From positions 1-64,000 of the forward strand of contig JAVVQG010000007.1 of NCBI GenBank assembly GCA_036655355.1: 64,000 bases of DNA, in the 5' to 3' direction. Under the pieces are notes generated by a model. That model did no database searches, was not told the DNA's origin, and was given only the letters and a program-made list of their open reading frames with translations. Numbering within the stretch: position 1 is the stretch's first letter; each line of letters begins with the position of its first letter. Source of the stretch: JAUNSR01 sp036655355 (GTDB lineage Bacteria; Bacteroidota; Bacteroidia; Bacteroidales; JAUNSR01). This document shows, piece after piece, positions 8,739-18,198 of this stretch. A program made the position numbers and the translations under genes.

Positions 8739-10553
8739 TCAACCCACGGCTACATAATCCGTAGGATATCTGTAATCTTTCGCATCACTGTTTTTGACCA
8801 GACTTTCAAGTATGATCAATAAGCCAACGCGTCCGCAAAACATAAATACAATCAATACGATGCGACTCGGATCGGAAAGTAAAGGAGTGGTATCCATACT
8901 CAACCCACATGTCGATATCGCTGAAAGGACATCGAAAATGATATTTCTTAAAGATATTTCGGGATCGAACCAGGAGATCAGAAATGTTCCGATAAACGTA
9001 AGTACGATGGAAATAAAGATTAAAGCTCCTGCACGGATAAGACTCGACTGGTCTATTCTGCGGTTATACATGTCCACATTGGTTTGTCCACGCATTATAC
9101 ACCAGATATTCAGTATTGCGAGTCCGAAAGTTGTGGTTTTGATTCCTCCGCCCGTAGATAACGGCCCCCCTCCGATCCACATCAACCCCATGGTGAATAG
9201 AACGGAAAGCTGTGTCATGGCAAGCATCGGGTAACAATTGAAACCACCCGAACGAGGTGTCATCGCCATAAAGAATGCGGTAGTCCATTTACCGGTATAA
9301 GACAGATCTTTTAGAATTCCGTTATATTCTGAAAAATAGAAAAATAAAGTACCCGTTGAAAGCAGAATGATGGTCATCCAAACTGCTATTTTAGTGTTAA
9401 TCGTAAATAAAGAAGCGCGGTGAATCACAGGCCGTTTCAATCCGAAACGGGTAAAAAGGTTGTAGATCATATGCGTCAATCCGTAGCGTATGTTGTTTAC
9501 AATCGGGAAACCGATGCTGCCAATTATAACGATAACGGAAATAGCAAAAAGGAAAGCCCAGTTGTGGTTGATCCATGGAGTTGCCAAACCTTCAGGAAGC
9601 GTTGAAAAGCCGGCATTACAAAAAGCAGAAACCGAATGAAACACTGCCGTACGGAAAGGAAACCTTACCGGATCTCCGGCTGCTTCATAAAGCCAAAAAG
9701 CACCGATGATCTCAATGGAAAGGGTTGTAAAGAAAATCAGACGCATCATTCTGAATATCTCATTGAAATTATTCTGATTCAACATATCGCGAATCAGAAC
9801 ATCTGCTCTGAATGAAGTTTTTCCCATTGCTAGCATTCCGAACAGCGTTGTGAAGGTCAGAACGCCCAGTGCACCGATCTGCATCAGTACAACCATGATG
9901 AACAAGCCGGTGGAAGTAAACGTAGAGGATATATTGACTACGGAAAGTCCTGTAATGCAAACTGAACTGGTTGCGGTAAAGAGCGCTTCAATATAAGAAA
10001 TGGGCCGTAGAAGTGAATTGGGGAGAATTAAAAGCCAAGAACCGATCAGAATAAACACAATGAAACTTCCTGCAAAAATGCGCGCAGGTTCGAACTTGGA
10101 ATTTATGAAGCGTAAAGCGGCACCCGAGAGTTGAAATAAGGCTAGTAGAAAAAGAAAGAGATAGATTAGATGCCTTTTTTCAATGAAAGAAAGCCAGGAG
10201 ATATCAGAAATAATCCTTTGGAATATGTAATAAAACAGGGCAAAACCTGCGATAAACAGTTGAATGATCAGATTGATCTTACCCCCCCGTGACATATCCT
10301 TCAGACTAGGGTTATCAATCATGAAGCTCTGGATTCCCAGAAATGAGATCAATACAAACGAAATATTATAAAACTCCCTGAAAAATGCTTTGGTAGATTG
10401 GGTTAAAGGATAACCCAATTCTACAAGCATCATCACTACCACGGAAAGAGATAACAGAAAAAGTAATAATCTGTTAATCCGCCCAACTGTTTTACCGAAT
10501 CTACTTCGGATCAATTTATACCGGAAAAGTAGATAATGAGAGAACTTCTCCAT
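8739..10553 (-). CDS. trkH: TrkH/KtrB-type potassium uptake membrane subunit
   Basis: A 604-residue polytopic membrane protein with the TrkH fold (PF02386) from about residue 155, four repeated M1-P-M2 units. Selectivity-filter regions are visible as TSSVCITGLSVVN, SAFCNAGFSTL, TPRSGGFNC and SAISTCGLSM, each with the conserved glycine. About 150 extra N-terminal residues add four or five membrane helices absent in E. coli TrkH, as commonly seen in Bacteroidetes. It starts 15 bp after the ruvC stop and precedes trkA. Partner: the TrkA-type subunit at 8015. Confidence 0.92.
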   Translation of the reverse strand: MEKFSHYLLFRYKLIRSRFGKTVGRINRLLLFLLSLSVVVMMLVELGYPLTQSTKAFFREFYNISFVLISFLGIQSFMIDNPSLKDMSRGGKINLIIQLFIAGFALFYYIFQRIISDISWLSFIEKRHLIYLFLFLLALFQLSGAALRFINSKFEPARIFAGSFIVFILIGSWLLILPNSLLRPISYIEALFTATSSVCITGLSVVNISSTFTSTGLFIMVVLMQIGALGVLTFTTLFGMLAMGKTSFRADVLIRDMLNQNNFNEIFRMMRLIFFTTLSIEIIGAFWLYEAAGDPVRFPFRTAVFHSVSAFCNAGFSTLPEGLATPWINHNWAFLFAISVIVIIGSIGFPIVNNIRYGLTHMIYNLFTRFGLKRPVIHRASLFTINTKIAVWMTIILLSTGTLFFYFSEYNGILKDLSYTGKWTTAFFMAMTPRSGGFNCYPMLAMTQLSVLFTMGLMWIGGGPLSTGGGIKTTTFGLAILNIWCIMRGQTNVDMYNRRIDQSSLIRAGALIFISIVLTFIGTFLISWFDPEISLRNIIFDVLSAISTCGLSMDTTPLLSDPSRIVLIVFMFCGRVGLLIILESLVKNSDAKDYRYPTDYVAVG

Positions 10554-10568
10554 CAGTTCATAATTAGT

Positions 10569-11126
10569 CTATTTTTTAACCCTTGAGGGATTTTTTGCCA
10601 CGAAATCTTTCCATCCGGAAAAAGCTTTCTGAGTAACGGGACGACTACTTTGATAAAAATGACAAAGGGCGGCTGCCAATCCGTCTGTTGCATCGAGTTG
10701 TGGAAGCATATTCTCTTGCGGTATCTTTAAAATTTTCTGTAGCAGAGAGGCTACCTGCTCTTTTGAAGCCGAACCACTCCCTGTAATAGACATTTTTATT
10801 TTTAAAGGTGCATATTCGGTGATTGGCAACTGTCTGTTTAATGCTGCAGCCATGGCAACTCCCTGGGCACGACCCAGTTTAAGCATGGATTGTACATTCT
10901 TCCCGAAAAAGGGCGCCTCAATCGCTAACTCGTCTGGGTGATATTGGTCGATAATTGCTGTAACCCTTTCAAATATGCGCTTCAAACGCAGGTAATGATC
11001 TTCAAACTTATTGAGTTGTAATACGCCCATAGCGATCAACTCCGGCTTGTTATTGACTACTTTGATTAAACCATATCCCATCACATTCGTACCGGGATCT
11101 ATTCCCAGGATAATACGTTCAGCCAT
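10569..11126 (-). CDS. ruvC: crossover junction endodeoxyribonuclease RuvC
   Basis: A 185-residue Holliday-junction resolvase of normal length. The RNase-H-like fold carries the catalytic acids D10 (LGIDPGTN), a Glu near residue 70 (AIEAPFF) and Asp residues near 145 (QLDATDGLAAALCH). It cuts junctions held by RuvAB in recombination repair. I chose the ATG at 11126; an in-frame TTG one codon earlier is less likely. The start is 3 bp after the DUF4286 stop, and trkH follows by 15 bp, so it lies inside an operon. Confidence 0.95.
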   Translation of the reverse strand: MAERIILGIDPGTNVMGYGLIKVVNNKPELIAMGVLQLNKFEDHYLRLKRIFERVTAIIDQYHPDELAIEAPFFGKNVQSMLKLGRAQGVAMAAALNRQLPITEYAPLKIKMSITGSGSASKEQVASLLQKILKIPQENMLPQLDATDGLAAALCHFYQSSRPVTQKAFSGWKDFVAKNPSRVKK

Positions 11127-11129
11127 CAA

Positions 11130-11438
11130 TTAAAGATCTATTACTTCCATCAAGGTACTGAATCCCACTACCTTTTCGCCAAAATTAGCGACAAACTCCT
11201 CATTTAACTCATCTCCAATCTCGTCATACCAGTCATCTAATTTCATCGGATCCGTCACTTGAAACTGAAGGGCGAAACTTACACCTCCTTCATCTTCGTG
11301 AGAAAGGATTCTTGTAAGACGCGGATGCGTGAGTTCTTCACTACGTGTTGCGGCAGGAACAAACTGATTACGCACATAGGTTACAAAATCATCTACAGTG
11401 GCCATTTCCACATGGTAGGTCGTATTGAAAATAATCAT
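11130..11438 (-). CDS. DUF4286 family protein
   Basis: A 102-residue cytoplasmic protein that opens MIIFNTTYHVE, the usual start of DUF4286 proteins in Bacteroidetes; a longer reading that begins 12 codons upstream adds hydrophobic residues not expected in the family and was rejected. It looks like a small alpha/beta-barrel dimer related in size to NIPSNAP/ABM folds, but the function is unknown. It sits immediately before ruvC in this genome, and I recall the pair as common in the phylum, so it is the first gene of the ruvC-trkH-trkA operon. Confidence 0.85.
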   Translation of the reverse strand: MIIFNTTYHVEMATVDDFVTYVRNQFVPAATRSEELTHPRLTRILSHEDEGGVSFALQFQVTDPMKLDDWYDEIGDELNEEFVANFGEKVVGFSTLMEVIDL

Positions 11439-11745
11439 AATTGTATTTATTAGTTCAATCAATATTATATACAAATATATACATTATATAAATCATCAGA
11501 GTCCGGCAACGGCATTCGAATATTTCACCTCCAACTCCTCTAGAAGCAAAACACAGCAATTGGAGGCACTTCCAAAAGATAACATCCTCTTCTTGAGTTT
11601 GGTTCGAATAAAATGTTTATCATTAAAAAATACATTAATAAAGCAAAATAGATAGATATTATTAAACAAAATATTTTTCGGAGTGTTTAAAGAGTAGTGA
11701 TAAGATTCAATTAACGGAATTTCGAACTAACTAAAACGCAAGAAT
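11439..11745. other. intergenic region, no gene recognised
   Basis: About 300 bp between the divergent DUF4286 and YtxH genes. A short forward frame overlaps the DUF4286 start region and has no recognisable content. The region must hold both promoters, but I find no convincing consensus boxes or hairpins. Confidence 0.4.
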
Positions 11746-12018
11746 ATGAAACCAATCAATCTTTTAATAGGATTTGCTGTCGGAGCTGTTACAGGTGTTG
11801 CCCTGGGTTTATTATTCGCCCCCGATAGTGGCGACCGCACAAGACGTCGTGTAGTTTATGTAGTAAAACGCAACAATCGTGCCATCAAAAGCAGAATACA
11901 GAACTACAAAGAAAACCATCCGGGCAAAAAAATAGGTTCTGAAAAATTGTCTAATAAAGAGATGGATAAGTTATTGGATAATGCCTATATAGAGGCTGTT
12001 CAGAATTCTGAGCCATAG
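11746..12018 (+). CDS. YtxH domain-containing protein
   Basis: A 90-residue protein with one N-terminal membrane segment rich in Gly and Ala (residues 5-25, GFAVGAVTGVALGLLFAPDSG), followed by a basic, helical, cytoplasmic tail. The glycine-zipper helix ending in LFAPxSG and then R/K-rich sequence is the hallmark of YtxH (PF12732), a general stress-associated family. It is a single-gene unit with its own terminator at 12041. The precise role is unknown. Confidence 0.85.
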   Translation: MKPINLLIGFAVGAVTGVALGLLFAPDSGDRTRRRVVYVVKRNNRAIKSRIQNYKENHPGKKIGSEKLSNKEMDKLLDNAYIEAVQNSEP

Positions 12019-12040
12019 GATTTGTGATATTACAATTTAT

Positions 12041-12089
12041 CGCCTTGATTTGAAAAATTTGTTATTTCAAATCAAGGCGTTTGTGTTTT
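12041..12089 (+). terminator. terminator after the YtxH gene
   Basis: The arms cgccttgatttgaaa and tttcaaatcaaggcg (12041-12079) form a long stem around a short AT-rich loop, followed by a T-rich tract. It begins 22 bp after the YtxH stop codon. Confidence 0.8.
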
Positions 12090-12240
12090 AGCCAACAAAA
12101 GCTACTTTTCATCCATTATTGTCATTAATTCAATTAAATAAGCGTACATTTAACCACTCCTAAAGAAATATAAGGCCGGAAAATGATGGCTACGGGAGTA
12201 ATTATAATTTAAAGCTGAGCGATCAGCCTACAAAAAACAC

Positions 12241-13365
12241 ATGACATTTAAAGAATTAAACATGGCCGAGCCTATTTTGAAGGCGCTTGGCAAAGCAGGT
12301 TACGAAACTCCTACTCCAATTCAACAAGAAGCAATTCCATTTATTCTAAATAACAACGACCTTTTGGCGTGTGCCCAGACCGGAACCGGTAAAACAGCCG
12401 CATTCTCATTGCCCTTGATCCAATTAATGGCAGAAAATCAAAGAACGAATGTAAAAGGTAAACGTCCGATATCCGCACTGATCCTAACTCCTACTCGTGA
12501 ATTGGCTATTCAGATTGGCGAATGCATTAAGACATACTCCCAATTTACAACGCTGCGTCACTGCATCATCTTTGGCGGAGTTAAACAAAAACCTCAGACG
12601 GATGCCCTTCAGAACGGAGTTGATCTACTGATTGCTACTCCCGGCCGTTTGTTGGATCTCATGAATCAAGGATACGTTGATCTTAATCAGATCAAACATT
12701 TTGTTCTTGATGAAGCTGACCGTATGCTAGACATGGGCTTTATCCATGATATCAAGAAGATTTTACCACGTTTGCCTAAAAGAAGACAGACGTTATTTTT
12801 CTCTGCAACAATGCCTCCTGCCATTGCTAAACTTGCTGATACAATTTTGTATAACCCAAAGAAAGTTGAAGTGACACCGGTTTCTTCTACTGTAGATAAG
12901 ATTGAACAGTTCTTATATTATGTAGAAAAAGGAGATAAAAGAAATGCTTTGGTTAAGTTACTAGATGATAAGAACAAAGAATCGGTTCTTGTTTTTTCCA
13001 GAACTAAACATGGGGCGGATAAAATTGCACGACACCTGAATAAGTTCGGTATTAAGAGTGAGGCTATCCACGGGAATAAATCTCAGAATGCACGTCAGAA
13101 TGCTCTTGAGAATTTCAGAAAAAGAAGCACCCGTGTTTTAATCGCCACCGATATCGCCGCACGAGGAATTGATATCGATCATTTATCGCACGTTATAAAT
13201 TTTGATTTACCTGAAGTACCGGAAACATATGTACACCGAATCGGACGTACCGGTCGTGCAGGATGTGACGGAGTTGCACTCTCTTTCTGTGACCGGGAGG
13301 AAGTTGCATATCTTCGCGGAATTGAAAAGCTAATCAAAAAACGTATCAAAGAACTTCAGGTATAA
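12241..13365 (+). CDS. rhlE: DEAD-box RNA helicase, RhlE-type
   Basis: A 374-residue two-domain DEAD-box helicase with a complete motif set: Q motif (GYETPTPIQQEAIP), motif I TGTGKTA near residue 47, Ia PTRELA, Ib TPGR, II DEAD in LDEADRML, III SAT, IV VFSRTK, V ATDIAARGID and VI HRIGRTGRAG. It ends almost directly after the second RecA domain, lacking the basic tail of larger RhlE proteins. It unwinds RNA in ribosome assembly, decay or cold adaptation. It is transcribed alone towards the PUL operon, with a shared terminator at 13389. Confidence 0.92.
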   Translation: MTFKELNMAEPILKALGKAGYETPTPIQQEAIPFILNNNDLLACAQTGTGKTAAFSLPLIQLMAENQRTNVKGKRPISALILTPTRELAIQIGECIKTYSQFTTLRHCIIFGGVKQKPQTDALQNGVDLLIATPGRLLDLMNQGYVDLNQIKHFVLDEADRMLDMGFIHDIKKILPRLPKRRQTLFFSATMPPAIAKLADTILYNPKKVEVTPVSSTVDKIEQFLYYVEKGDKRNALVKLLDDKNKESVLVFSRTKHGADKIARHLNKFGIKSEAIHGNKSQNARQNALENFRKRSTRVLIATDIAARGIDIDHLSHVINFDLPEVPETYVHRIGRTGRAGCDGVALSFCDREEVAYLRGIEKLIKKRIKELQV

Positions 13366-13388
13366 CTCTTTTGTTACAACTGAAATAA

Positions 13389-13436
13389 AAAAAACCGTTG
13401 GCATTTCCCTGAAAGGAAACACCAACGGTTTTTTAT
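13389..13436. terminator. bidirectional terminator, helicase / PUL operon
   Basis: Complementary arms aaaccgttgg and ccaacggttt, extended by a second short stem (tttcc / ggaaa), with an A-run on the left and a T-run on the right. It separates the plus-strand helicase from the 3' end of the minus-strand susC operon. Confidence 0.85.
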
Positions 13437-13471
13437 TTCAATTAAAGATTCTAATCCGTTAATGGATTCAA

Positions 13472-15190
13472 TTAATCGATGCGGATCAATTTTGTAAGCG
13501 GAGCAATTCCGTTTTCATTGAACGCTTCTATCGCAAAATAGTAGCTTTGATCCACAGTCAGACTTTTCAGCAACAATTCGGTATCGCCATAAACCAACCA
13601 CGAGTTATAGAGTTTGTCCGGCGCAATTCCCCAACGAATATTATATCCCTGCGCATTCGGCTGCTCTTTCCAGGTGATCATCGCATCACGACGGTCTGCT
13701 TTTCTGTCAACTTTGAAATTCTCTACCCTACCCGGTTTCTTACCTTTTCCGATACCAAAAACACGTATATCGGAAATAGCCAGATTAGGCGTAGGCACTT
13801 CTATGTTTTGATAACGAATGAAACGGGCTTCTTTAGGAGTATCCAATTCTACATAGTCATTCGGAGTATCTTTAAAGCTTTTCGCACGATCAACAAGATT
13901 ATACCACTCTTTTCCGTCAAGTGATCCCTGAACCTGGTAGCGGTGTCTTAATCCTTCCATCTTCGTGTAAAAATCACTCTTGTAATCAAAATAGTTGGTC
14001 TGAACGGCGTAAATCATAGCAGGATTCTGTAAATCGATTTCCAACCACTCCTTATCACCATTGGTGTCGGCCAACCAGAATGATTTTACCTTCTCATCTG
14101 TGACAAGCGATGCTTGGTGTTCCCCCTTTGCAGAAGATGCCTTGACCGGTTTGTTATAGGAAACAAGCATCCAACCGGTAAATGCACCCGGTTTTCCTTT
14201 CTCTGCCGGTGCATAATGGGGATAGTCGCCGAAGTTTGTATCCGTCCACATCAATCCCTCTTTATCAAAGAATGTAGGGAACATACATAAACGGCGCTCC
14301 CAGTTTACGATTGCAGAAAGTGACATCGATGCAAAATGCCAATAATTTCCTCCCGGTCCGATTACGGTACTTCCGTGTCCCGCTCCATTCATCCATCCCC
14401 CCGGTTTATAAGAAACCGGATTGTTTGGTGCATAGGTATAAGGGCCTAGCGGATGATCTGCCATGTATACTCCGTCTGCATACACATTGAATTCGGTACC
14501 CGGAGCGCTGTATTGCATGTAGTATTTACCATTGTGTTTGGTTAACCACGCTCCTTCCATATAGCCGGCAAGTGTAGTGTCAGCGTGATTTTCTCCGAAA
14601 CGCTCCCAACCGTGTTGATTCATATCGAGTTTGAATAATTCGGTAGTCTCGCTCTCTACAATAAAACGTTTATTCTTATTCAATTTCTTTCCTCGCAACG
14701 GATATGTATTGGAGGAACCCCAAAACATATAGGCCTGATCATCGTCATCAATGAAGAGTGCAGGATCCTGTAGATCATAAAGAATAGAAGGCGTCGTTTT
14801 CCAATCTCCTTTTTTAGGGTTATCGGTATAGAGAATGCTCATGTTACCGGAGGGGTTCCCAGTAACATACATTACGGAGTCCTTATAATTAAAGGCTGTC
14901 GGAGCATTAGACCCCTCGAAATACCATTTTTCAGGAGTGATGAAGTCCCAGTTCAAAAGGTCTTTTGAATGCCAATATCCCATGGAGCGTGTTACGAACA
15001 TGTAGTATTCGCCCCGAAATTCCACAACGGAGGGATCGGCACCCGAACGATAGGAAAGATCTCGATCTGAATTATAAATCATATAACTGTAATCAACATT
15101 TAGCGGGTTACAGTAAGTCTTAGATTGCATCGTCTGAGCGGAAACGATTGCCGAACTGAATAGCGAAGCAATCAAAAAGAATTTCTTCAT
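13472..15190 (-). CDS. secreted GH43-family glycosidase with discoidin and Fn3 domains
   Basis: A 572-residue exported protein (signal peptide about residues 1-18, FFLIASLFSSAIVSAQ). Residues 25-330 are a five-bladed GH43-type propeller: candidate catalytic acids are the Asp of SGADPSVVEF (near 53), the Asp of LQDPALFIDDD (near 145) and the Glu of YMEGAWL (near 213). Residues about 340-480 resemble an F5/8 type C (discoidin) sugar-binding domain and the last 90 an Fn3 domain. GH43 enzymes mostly cleave arabinose, xylose or galactofuranose linkages. It is the last gene of the susC operon, 15 bp after the glucanase. Specificity and subfamily cannot be set from sequence alone. Confidence 0.82.
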   Translation of the reverse strand: MKKFFLIASLFSSAIVSAQTMQSKTYCNPLNVDYSYMIYNSDRDLSYRSGADPSVVEFRGEYYMFVTRSMGYWHSKDLLNWDFITPEKWYFEGSNAPTAFNYKDSVMYVTGNPSGNMSILYTDNPKKGDWKTTPSILYDLQDPALFIDDDDQAYMFWGSSNTYPLRGKKLNKNKRFIVESETTELFKLDMNQHGWERFGENHADTTLAGYMEGAWLTKHNGKYYMQYSAPGTEFNVYADGVYMADHPLGPYTYAPNNPVSYKPGGWMNGAGHGSTVIGPGGNYWHFASMSLSAIVNWERRLCMFPTFFDKEGLMWTDTNFGDYPHYAPAEKGKPGAFTGWMLVSYNKPVKASSAKGEHQASLVTDEKVKSFWLADTNGDKEWLEIDLQNPAMIYAVQTNYFDYKSDFYTKMEGLRHRYQVQGSLDGKEWYNLVDRAKSFKDTPNDYVELDTPKEARFIRYQNIEVPTPNLAISDIRVFGIGKGKKPGRVENFKVDRKADRRDAMITWKEQPNAQGYNIRWGIAPDKLYNSWLVYGDTELLLKSLTVDQSYYFAIEAFNENGIAPLTKLIRID

Positions 15191-15205
15191 ATCAATAGAC
15201 TCTTA

Positions 15206-16564
15206 TTAGTTTGCAGAATAGGTAATTCCCAGTTTCTTCATACCCTCTTGTATCTCAGGACAACTCATGAACAGTTTCCATATCAGACCGGTACGGTAAT
15301 TTTCAATCATCGGAGCGATTGTCAGCTGGTCTATCGCCAGGTATTGATTTGAATACCAGTTTGCCGTTTCGCTGAAACCGTCATAGAATCCATACGGACC
15401 CCAAAGTTTATCTCCTTGATTAAAATAGAAATATTTCAATGCTTTCATCGATTCTTCCGGAGTATAAGGAAAACTTGACAATGCTGCAGTTGGTGTAATT
15501 ACTCCCAAGTCATTGTGCGGATCATGGGCGCTGTAACCATTGATGGAATAACCGGCGGTAAGTCCCCATGAGTTCTCATTATATCCTCTGTAACCGTTTG
15601 GATTTGCCACGCAGTGAGCGTAATTAGCCAAGGCGTGGTTTCGGGTTACTTCCCAAAAGTCGGCATATTGATCTTTCGTACCTTTGGGAGAGAATCCGAT
15701 GTATGAATAGTGAGCCCAAAACAACGGACCACCTCCCGACTGTGCATTATGTTGCAGTCTCAACGGATGCCCGTAAGGTGCTTCTTCAGAAGTGAATGAA
15801 CCATTTCTTGCCCATCCTTTATGATATGCCGAAGCCGGAATGGGATGAGTTGGTGATGATGCGCCAAGAATATAGGCGATAAGACATTCATTGTAACCTT
15901 CGAGCGGAAAATTCATCTCCCAATGATGTGTCGGTGACCAATGCCAGTAAAGCACGTCATGGTTATCTTGTTGGTAGAAGTTGAAATCCATCTCATGCCA
16001 TAAACGGTTGATTTTACCTCTCAACTCTTTTTCGCGGGGAGTATCGGCCTGAAAGTATTGACGGGCACAAAGCAACCCTTGCATCATAAAGGCACTTTCC
16101 ACCAGGTCACCACCATCATCTTTGGTTCCGAATCCTTTGGTTTGGCCTGTAGGTCCCACAAGCCAGTGGGGCCATATGCCATGAAAACGGTCTGCTCGTG
16201 CCAGGTAATCGGTTATCTTATGAAAACGCTCAACAGCTTTGGTTCGGTCGATGAAACCACGTTCCACTCCCACGATCAATCCCATCATTCCGAATCCCGA
16301 ACCTCCCGTTGTAACAATATTCTGATCATTCGAAGGGTAAATTCCGTCCGGATGGATTCTTTCATGAGCCATCCCGGATGTAATTTCGGCTCCATCCCAC
16401 ATGTAATTCAGATGGACTTTCTGGATATAGTCCAACATTTCATCATCCGAATTAAAGGAATTCGGACGAGAAATCGATGGCATTTCTTCCTTGGGTTGAT
16501 TATCGTTTTTAATACCGCACCCTCCCATAAGGAAAGCGAGGATTGGAATATATAAAAATCGCAT
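15206..16564 (-). CDS. lipoprotein glucanase, PF10091 / GH144-like (probable endo-beta-1,2-glucanase)
   Basis: A 452-residue surface or periplasmic lipoprotein: the chosen ATG at 16564 gives RFLYIPILAFLMGGC with a lipobox cysteine at about residue 16; a start 23 codons upstream would bury this signal and was rejected. The rest is one (alpha/alpha)6 domain of the Glycoamylase family PF10091, with motifs such as TTGGSGFGMMG, WPHWL, GGDLVESAFMMQGLL and YNECLIAYILG. Characterised relatives in this family (GH144) cut beta-1,2-glucan endolytically. It follows susD by 80 bp in the same operon. Family call is firm; the exact linkage is inferred and is supported by the GH3 gene nearby. Confidence 0.8.
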   Translation of the reverse strand: MRFLYIPILAFLMGGCGIKNDNQPKEEMPSISRPNSFNSDDEMLDYIQKVHLNYMWDGAEITSGMAHERIHPDGIYPSNDQNIVTTGGSGFGMMGLIVGVERGFIDRTKAVERFHKITDYLARADRFHGIWPHWLVGPTGQTKGFGTKDDGGDLVESAFMMQGLLCARQYFQADTPREKELRGKINRLWHEMDFNFYQQDNHDVLYWHWSPTHHWEMNFPLEGYNECLIAYILGASSPTHPIPASAYHKGWARNGSFTSEEAPYGHPLRLQHNAQSGGGPLFWAHYSYIGFSPKGTKDQYADFWEVTRNHALANYAHCVANPNGYRGYNENSWGLTAGYSINGYSAHDPHNDLGVITPTAALSSFPYTPEESMKALKYFYFNQGDKLWGPYGFYDGFSETANWYSNQYLAIDQLTIAPMIENYRTGLIWKLFMSCPEIQEGMKKLGITYSAN

Positions 16565-16644
16565 ATCGTTACGGATTTTGTTATCAAAGAGAGAAGAAGA
16601 CGATGCGTTATTTCGGCACGTCTTCTTCTTCAAGCTATTTAGTA

Positions 16645-18186
16645 TTACAACCCAAGATTCGGGTTCAGGTCTATCTGAGCCTGTGGAATCGGATAGAAGC
16701 GCTTAGCCTCTGTATATCCCTCTCCCTGAGCGGAAAGTTCTGTTTTTGCGAGTCCTGTTCGAACCAAATCGTAATAACGGGTTCCGAACTCACATCCTAA
16801 TTCAACATATCTTTCCTCCATTACCTGCTCGAAAGTAACATTGGTCAACTCCGGCATTCCTGCACGGCGACGTACTTTATTGAAGGATTCGTCGCCATTC
16901 ATTCCTTGCTTCACTTTTGCTTCGGCATCAAGAAGTAAAATGTCTGCGTAACGGAAGACGATGATGTTCTTATCGCCGCCATATTGGTTACGGATTAACT
17001 CAATGGAAGGAGTATAGGCTTTCCCGTTGTATTCTGTGGGTGTTCCCGGATTTCCGGCATAGATGGTGTCGTTCGAAGGAGTGATGTTAAATTCTTTTCC
17101 TTCAGCATCTGTCATACCTGTTGTTTTAATAACAGTGGTAGTATAACGGATTCCTTCCCCACGAGCGATCATCAGATCAGATAATTTTTTATTAACCGGA
17201 AGGAACCCCCAGCCACCGCCCATATTGTCGCGGTTCCCTTCGCCGAATTTCTTCGCACTTTTGAAATAAGCACCAGCTCCCGGTCCCTGGAATTCAAAGA
17301 AATTATCCGCACGGAATTGATCTCCCGATTCCTGACCGAAGAATGAAAATTGAATCTCAAAAAGATTTTCCTGACTATATTCTCCACCCATATTAAACAA
17401 AGCATAATAATCAGGATGCAAGTCGAATTTTCCCTCTTCGATGATTGGCGTTGTTGCTTCCAAAACCGTTGGATAATCGCACAATTCCGCAGCCGCCACA
17501 GCTTTCAATGCAAGTGCAGAGTAACGTGACGCAGCTCCCTTATGTTTCATGTTTGCCGGATGAACGGCCGCAAGACCTTCTGCACAAGCTTCAGCTTCGG
17601 AAACGATAAAATCAATCACCTCCTTATAAGGTTTCTTTATGTAAGCATCGCTACTGCTATTGTCTGTAAATACCGGAACACTTCCATACATACGCGAAAG
17701 TAAAAGGTAGGCATAAGCGCGTTGGAAACGAACTTCATACTTATAACCCTCGATAACAATCCGATCTGTCTCAGAAGAGGCATACTGGGCGTATTTATCC
17801 AATGACCCCAAAGCTAGATTCGAAGAGATGATCACATTATAGAAAGCGACCCAGGTATTATTATTCCCCCAGAAATTCGTAGCAGTACTGTAATTGAAAT
17901 TATGGAAATAACTGTAATCGATCTGATCGTTAGCAATCCCTCCTTTTTCGGTATCGTCACCGCGAACCGCCATCATACCCAGTGTTGCCCAGGCTGTTAA
18001 CTTCTGTCCCGTTAAGTGATATATTCCCATTACGGGTTTATACGCATTGCTGGTAATGGTGTAATCCACTTCATCAACCGGCAACTGATTCTCTGGCATC
18101 TTGTCCAGATAATCTGAACAACTCGTAGTCAAGAGTGCGCCTGTTACAAGCGCACCCAATATATTAGTTCTGAATAGATTTCTCAT
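16645..18186 (-). CDS. susD: SusD/RagB-family glycan-binding lipoprotein
   Basis: A 513-residue outer-membrane lipoprotein. The signal peptide ends in a lipobox (GALLTTSC, Cys near 23) followed by SDYLDKMPENQ, a typical SusD N-terminus, and the TPR-like helices of RagB/SusD follow. The C-terminal YGGDKNIIVFRYADILLLDAEA stretch is a family hallmark. It caps the SusC channel and holds the oligosaccharide. It starts 12 bp after susC and is followed by the two glycosidases. The symbol is for the family, not for starch specificity. Confidence 0.95.
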   Translation of the reverse strand: MRNLFRTNILGALVTGALLTTSCSDYLDKMPENQLPVDEVDYTITSNAYKPVMGIYHLTGQKLTAWATLGMMAVRGDDTEKGGIANDQIDYSYFHNFNYSTATNFWGNNNTWVAFYNVIISSNLALGSLDKYAQYASSETDRIVIEGYKYEVRFQRAYAYLLLSRMYGSVPVFTDNSSSDAYIKKPYKEVIDFIVSEAEACAEGLAAVHPANMKHKGAASRYSALALKAVAAAELCDYPTVLEATTPIIEEGKFDLHPDYYALFNMGGEYSQENLFEIQFSFFGQESGDQFRADNFFEFQGPGAGAYFKSAKKFGEGNRDNMGGGWGFLPVNKKLSDLMIARGEGIRYTTTVIKTTGMTDAEGKEFNITPSNDTIYAGNPGTPTEYNGKAYTPSIELIRNQYGGDKNIIVFRYADILLLDAEAKVKQGMNGDESFNKVRRRAGMPELTNVTFEQVMEERYVELGCEFGTRYYDLVRTGLAKTELSAQGEGYTEAKRFYPIPQAQIDLNPNLGL

Positions 18187-18198
18187 TGAAACTTCTTA

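Noticed and set aside
11425..11655. 76-codon forward frame upstream of the YtxH gene
   Set aside because: It overlaps the start of the DUF4286 gene on the other strand, has low-complexity content and no family match that I recognise.
16058..16555. 165-codon forward frame inside the glucanase gene
   Set aside because: It lies wholly opposite a conserved enzyme gene and has no recognisable family content.
15206..16633. Longer start of the glucanase gene
   Set aside because: The extra 23 residues are polar and would precede a normal lipoprotein signal that begins at 16564.
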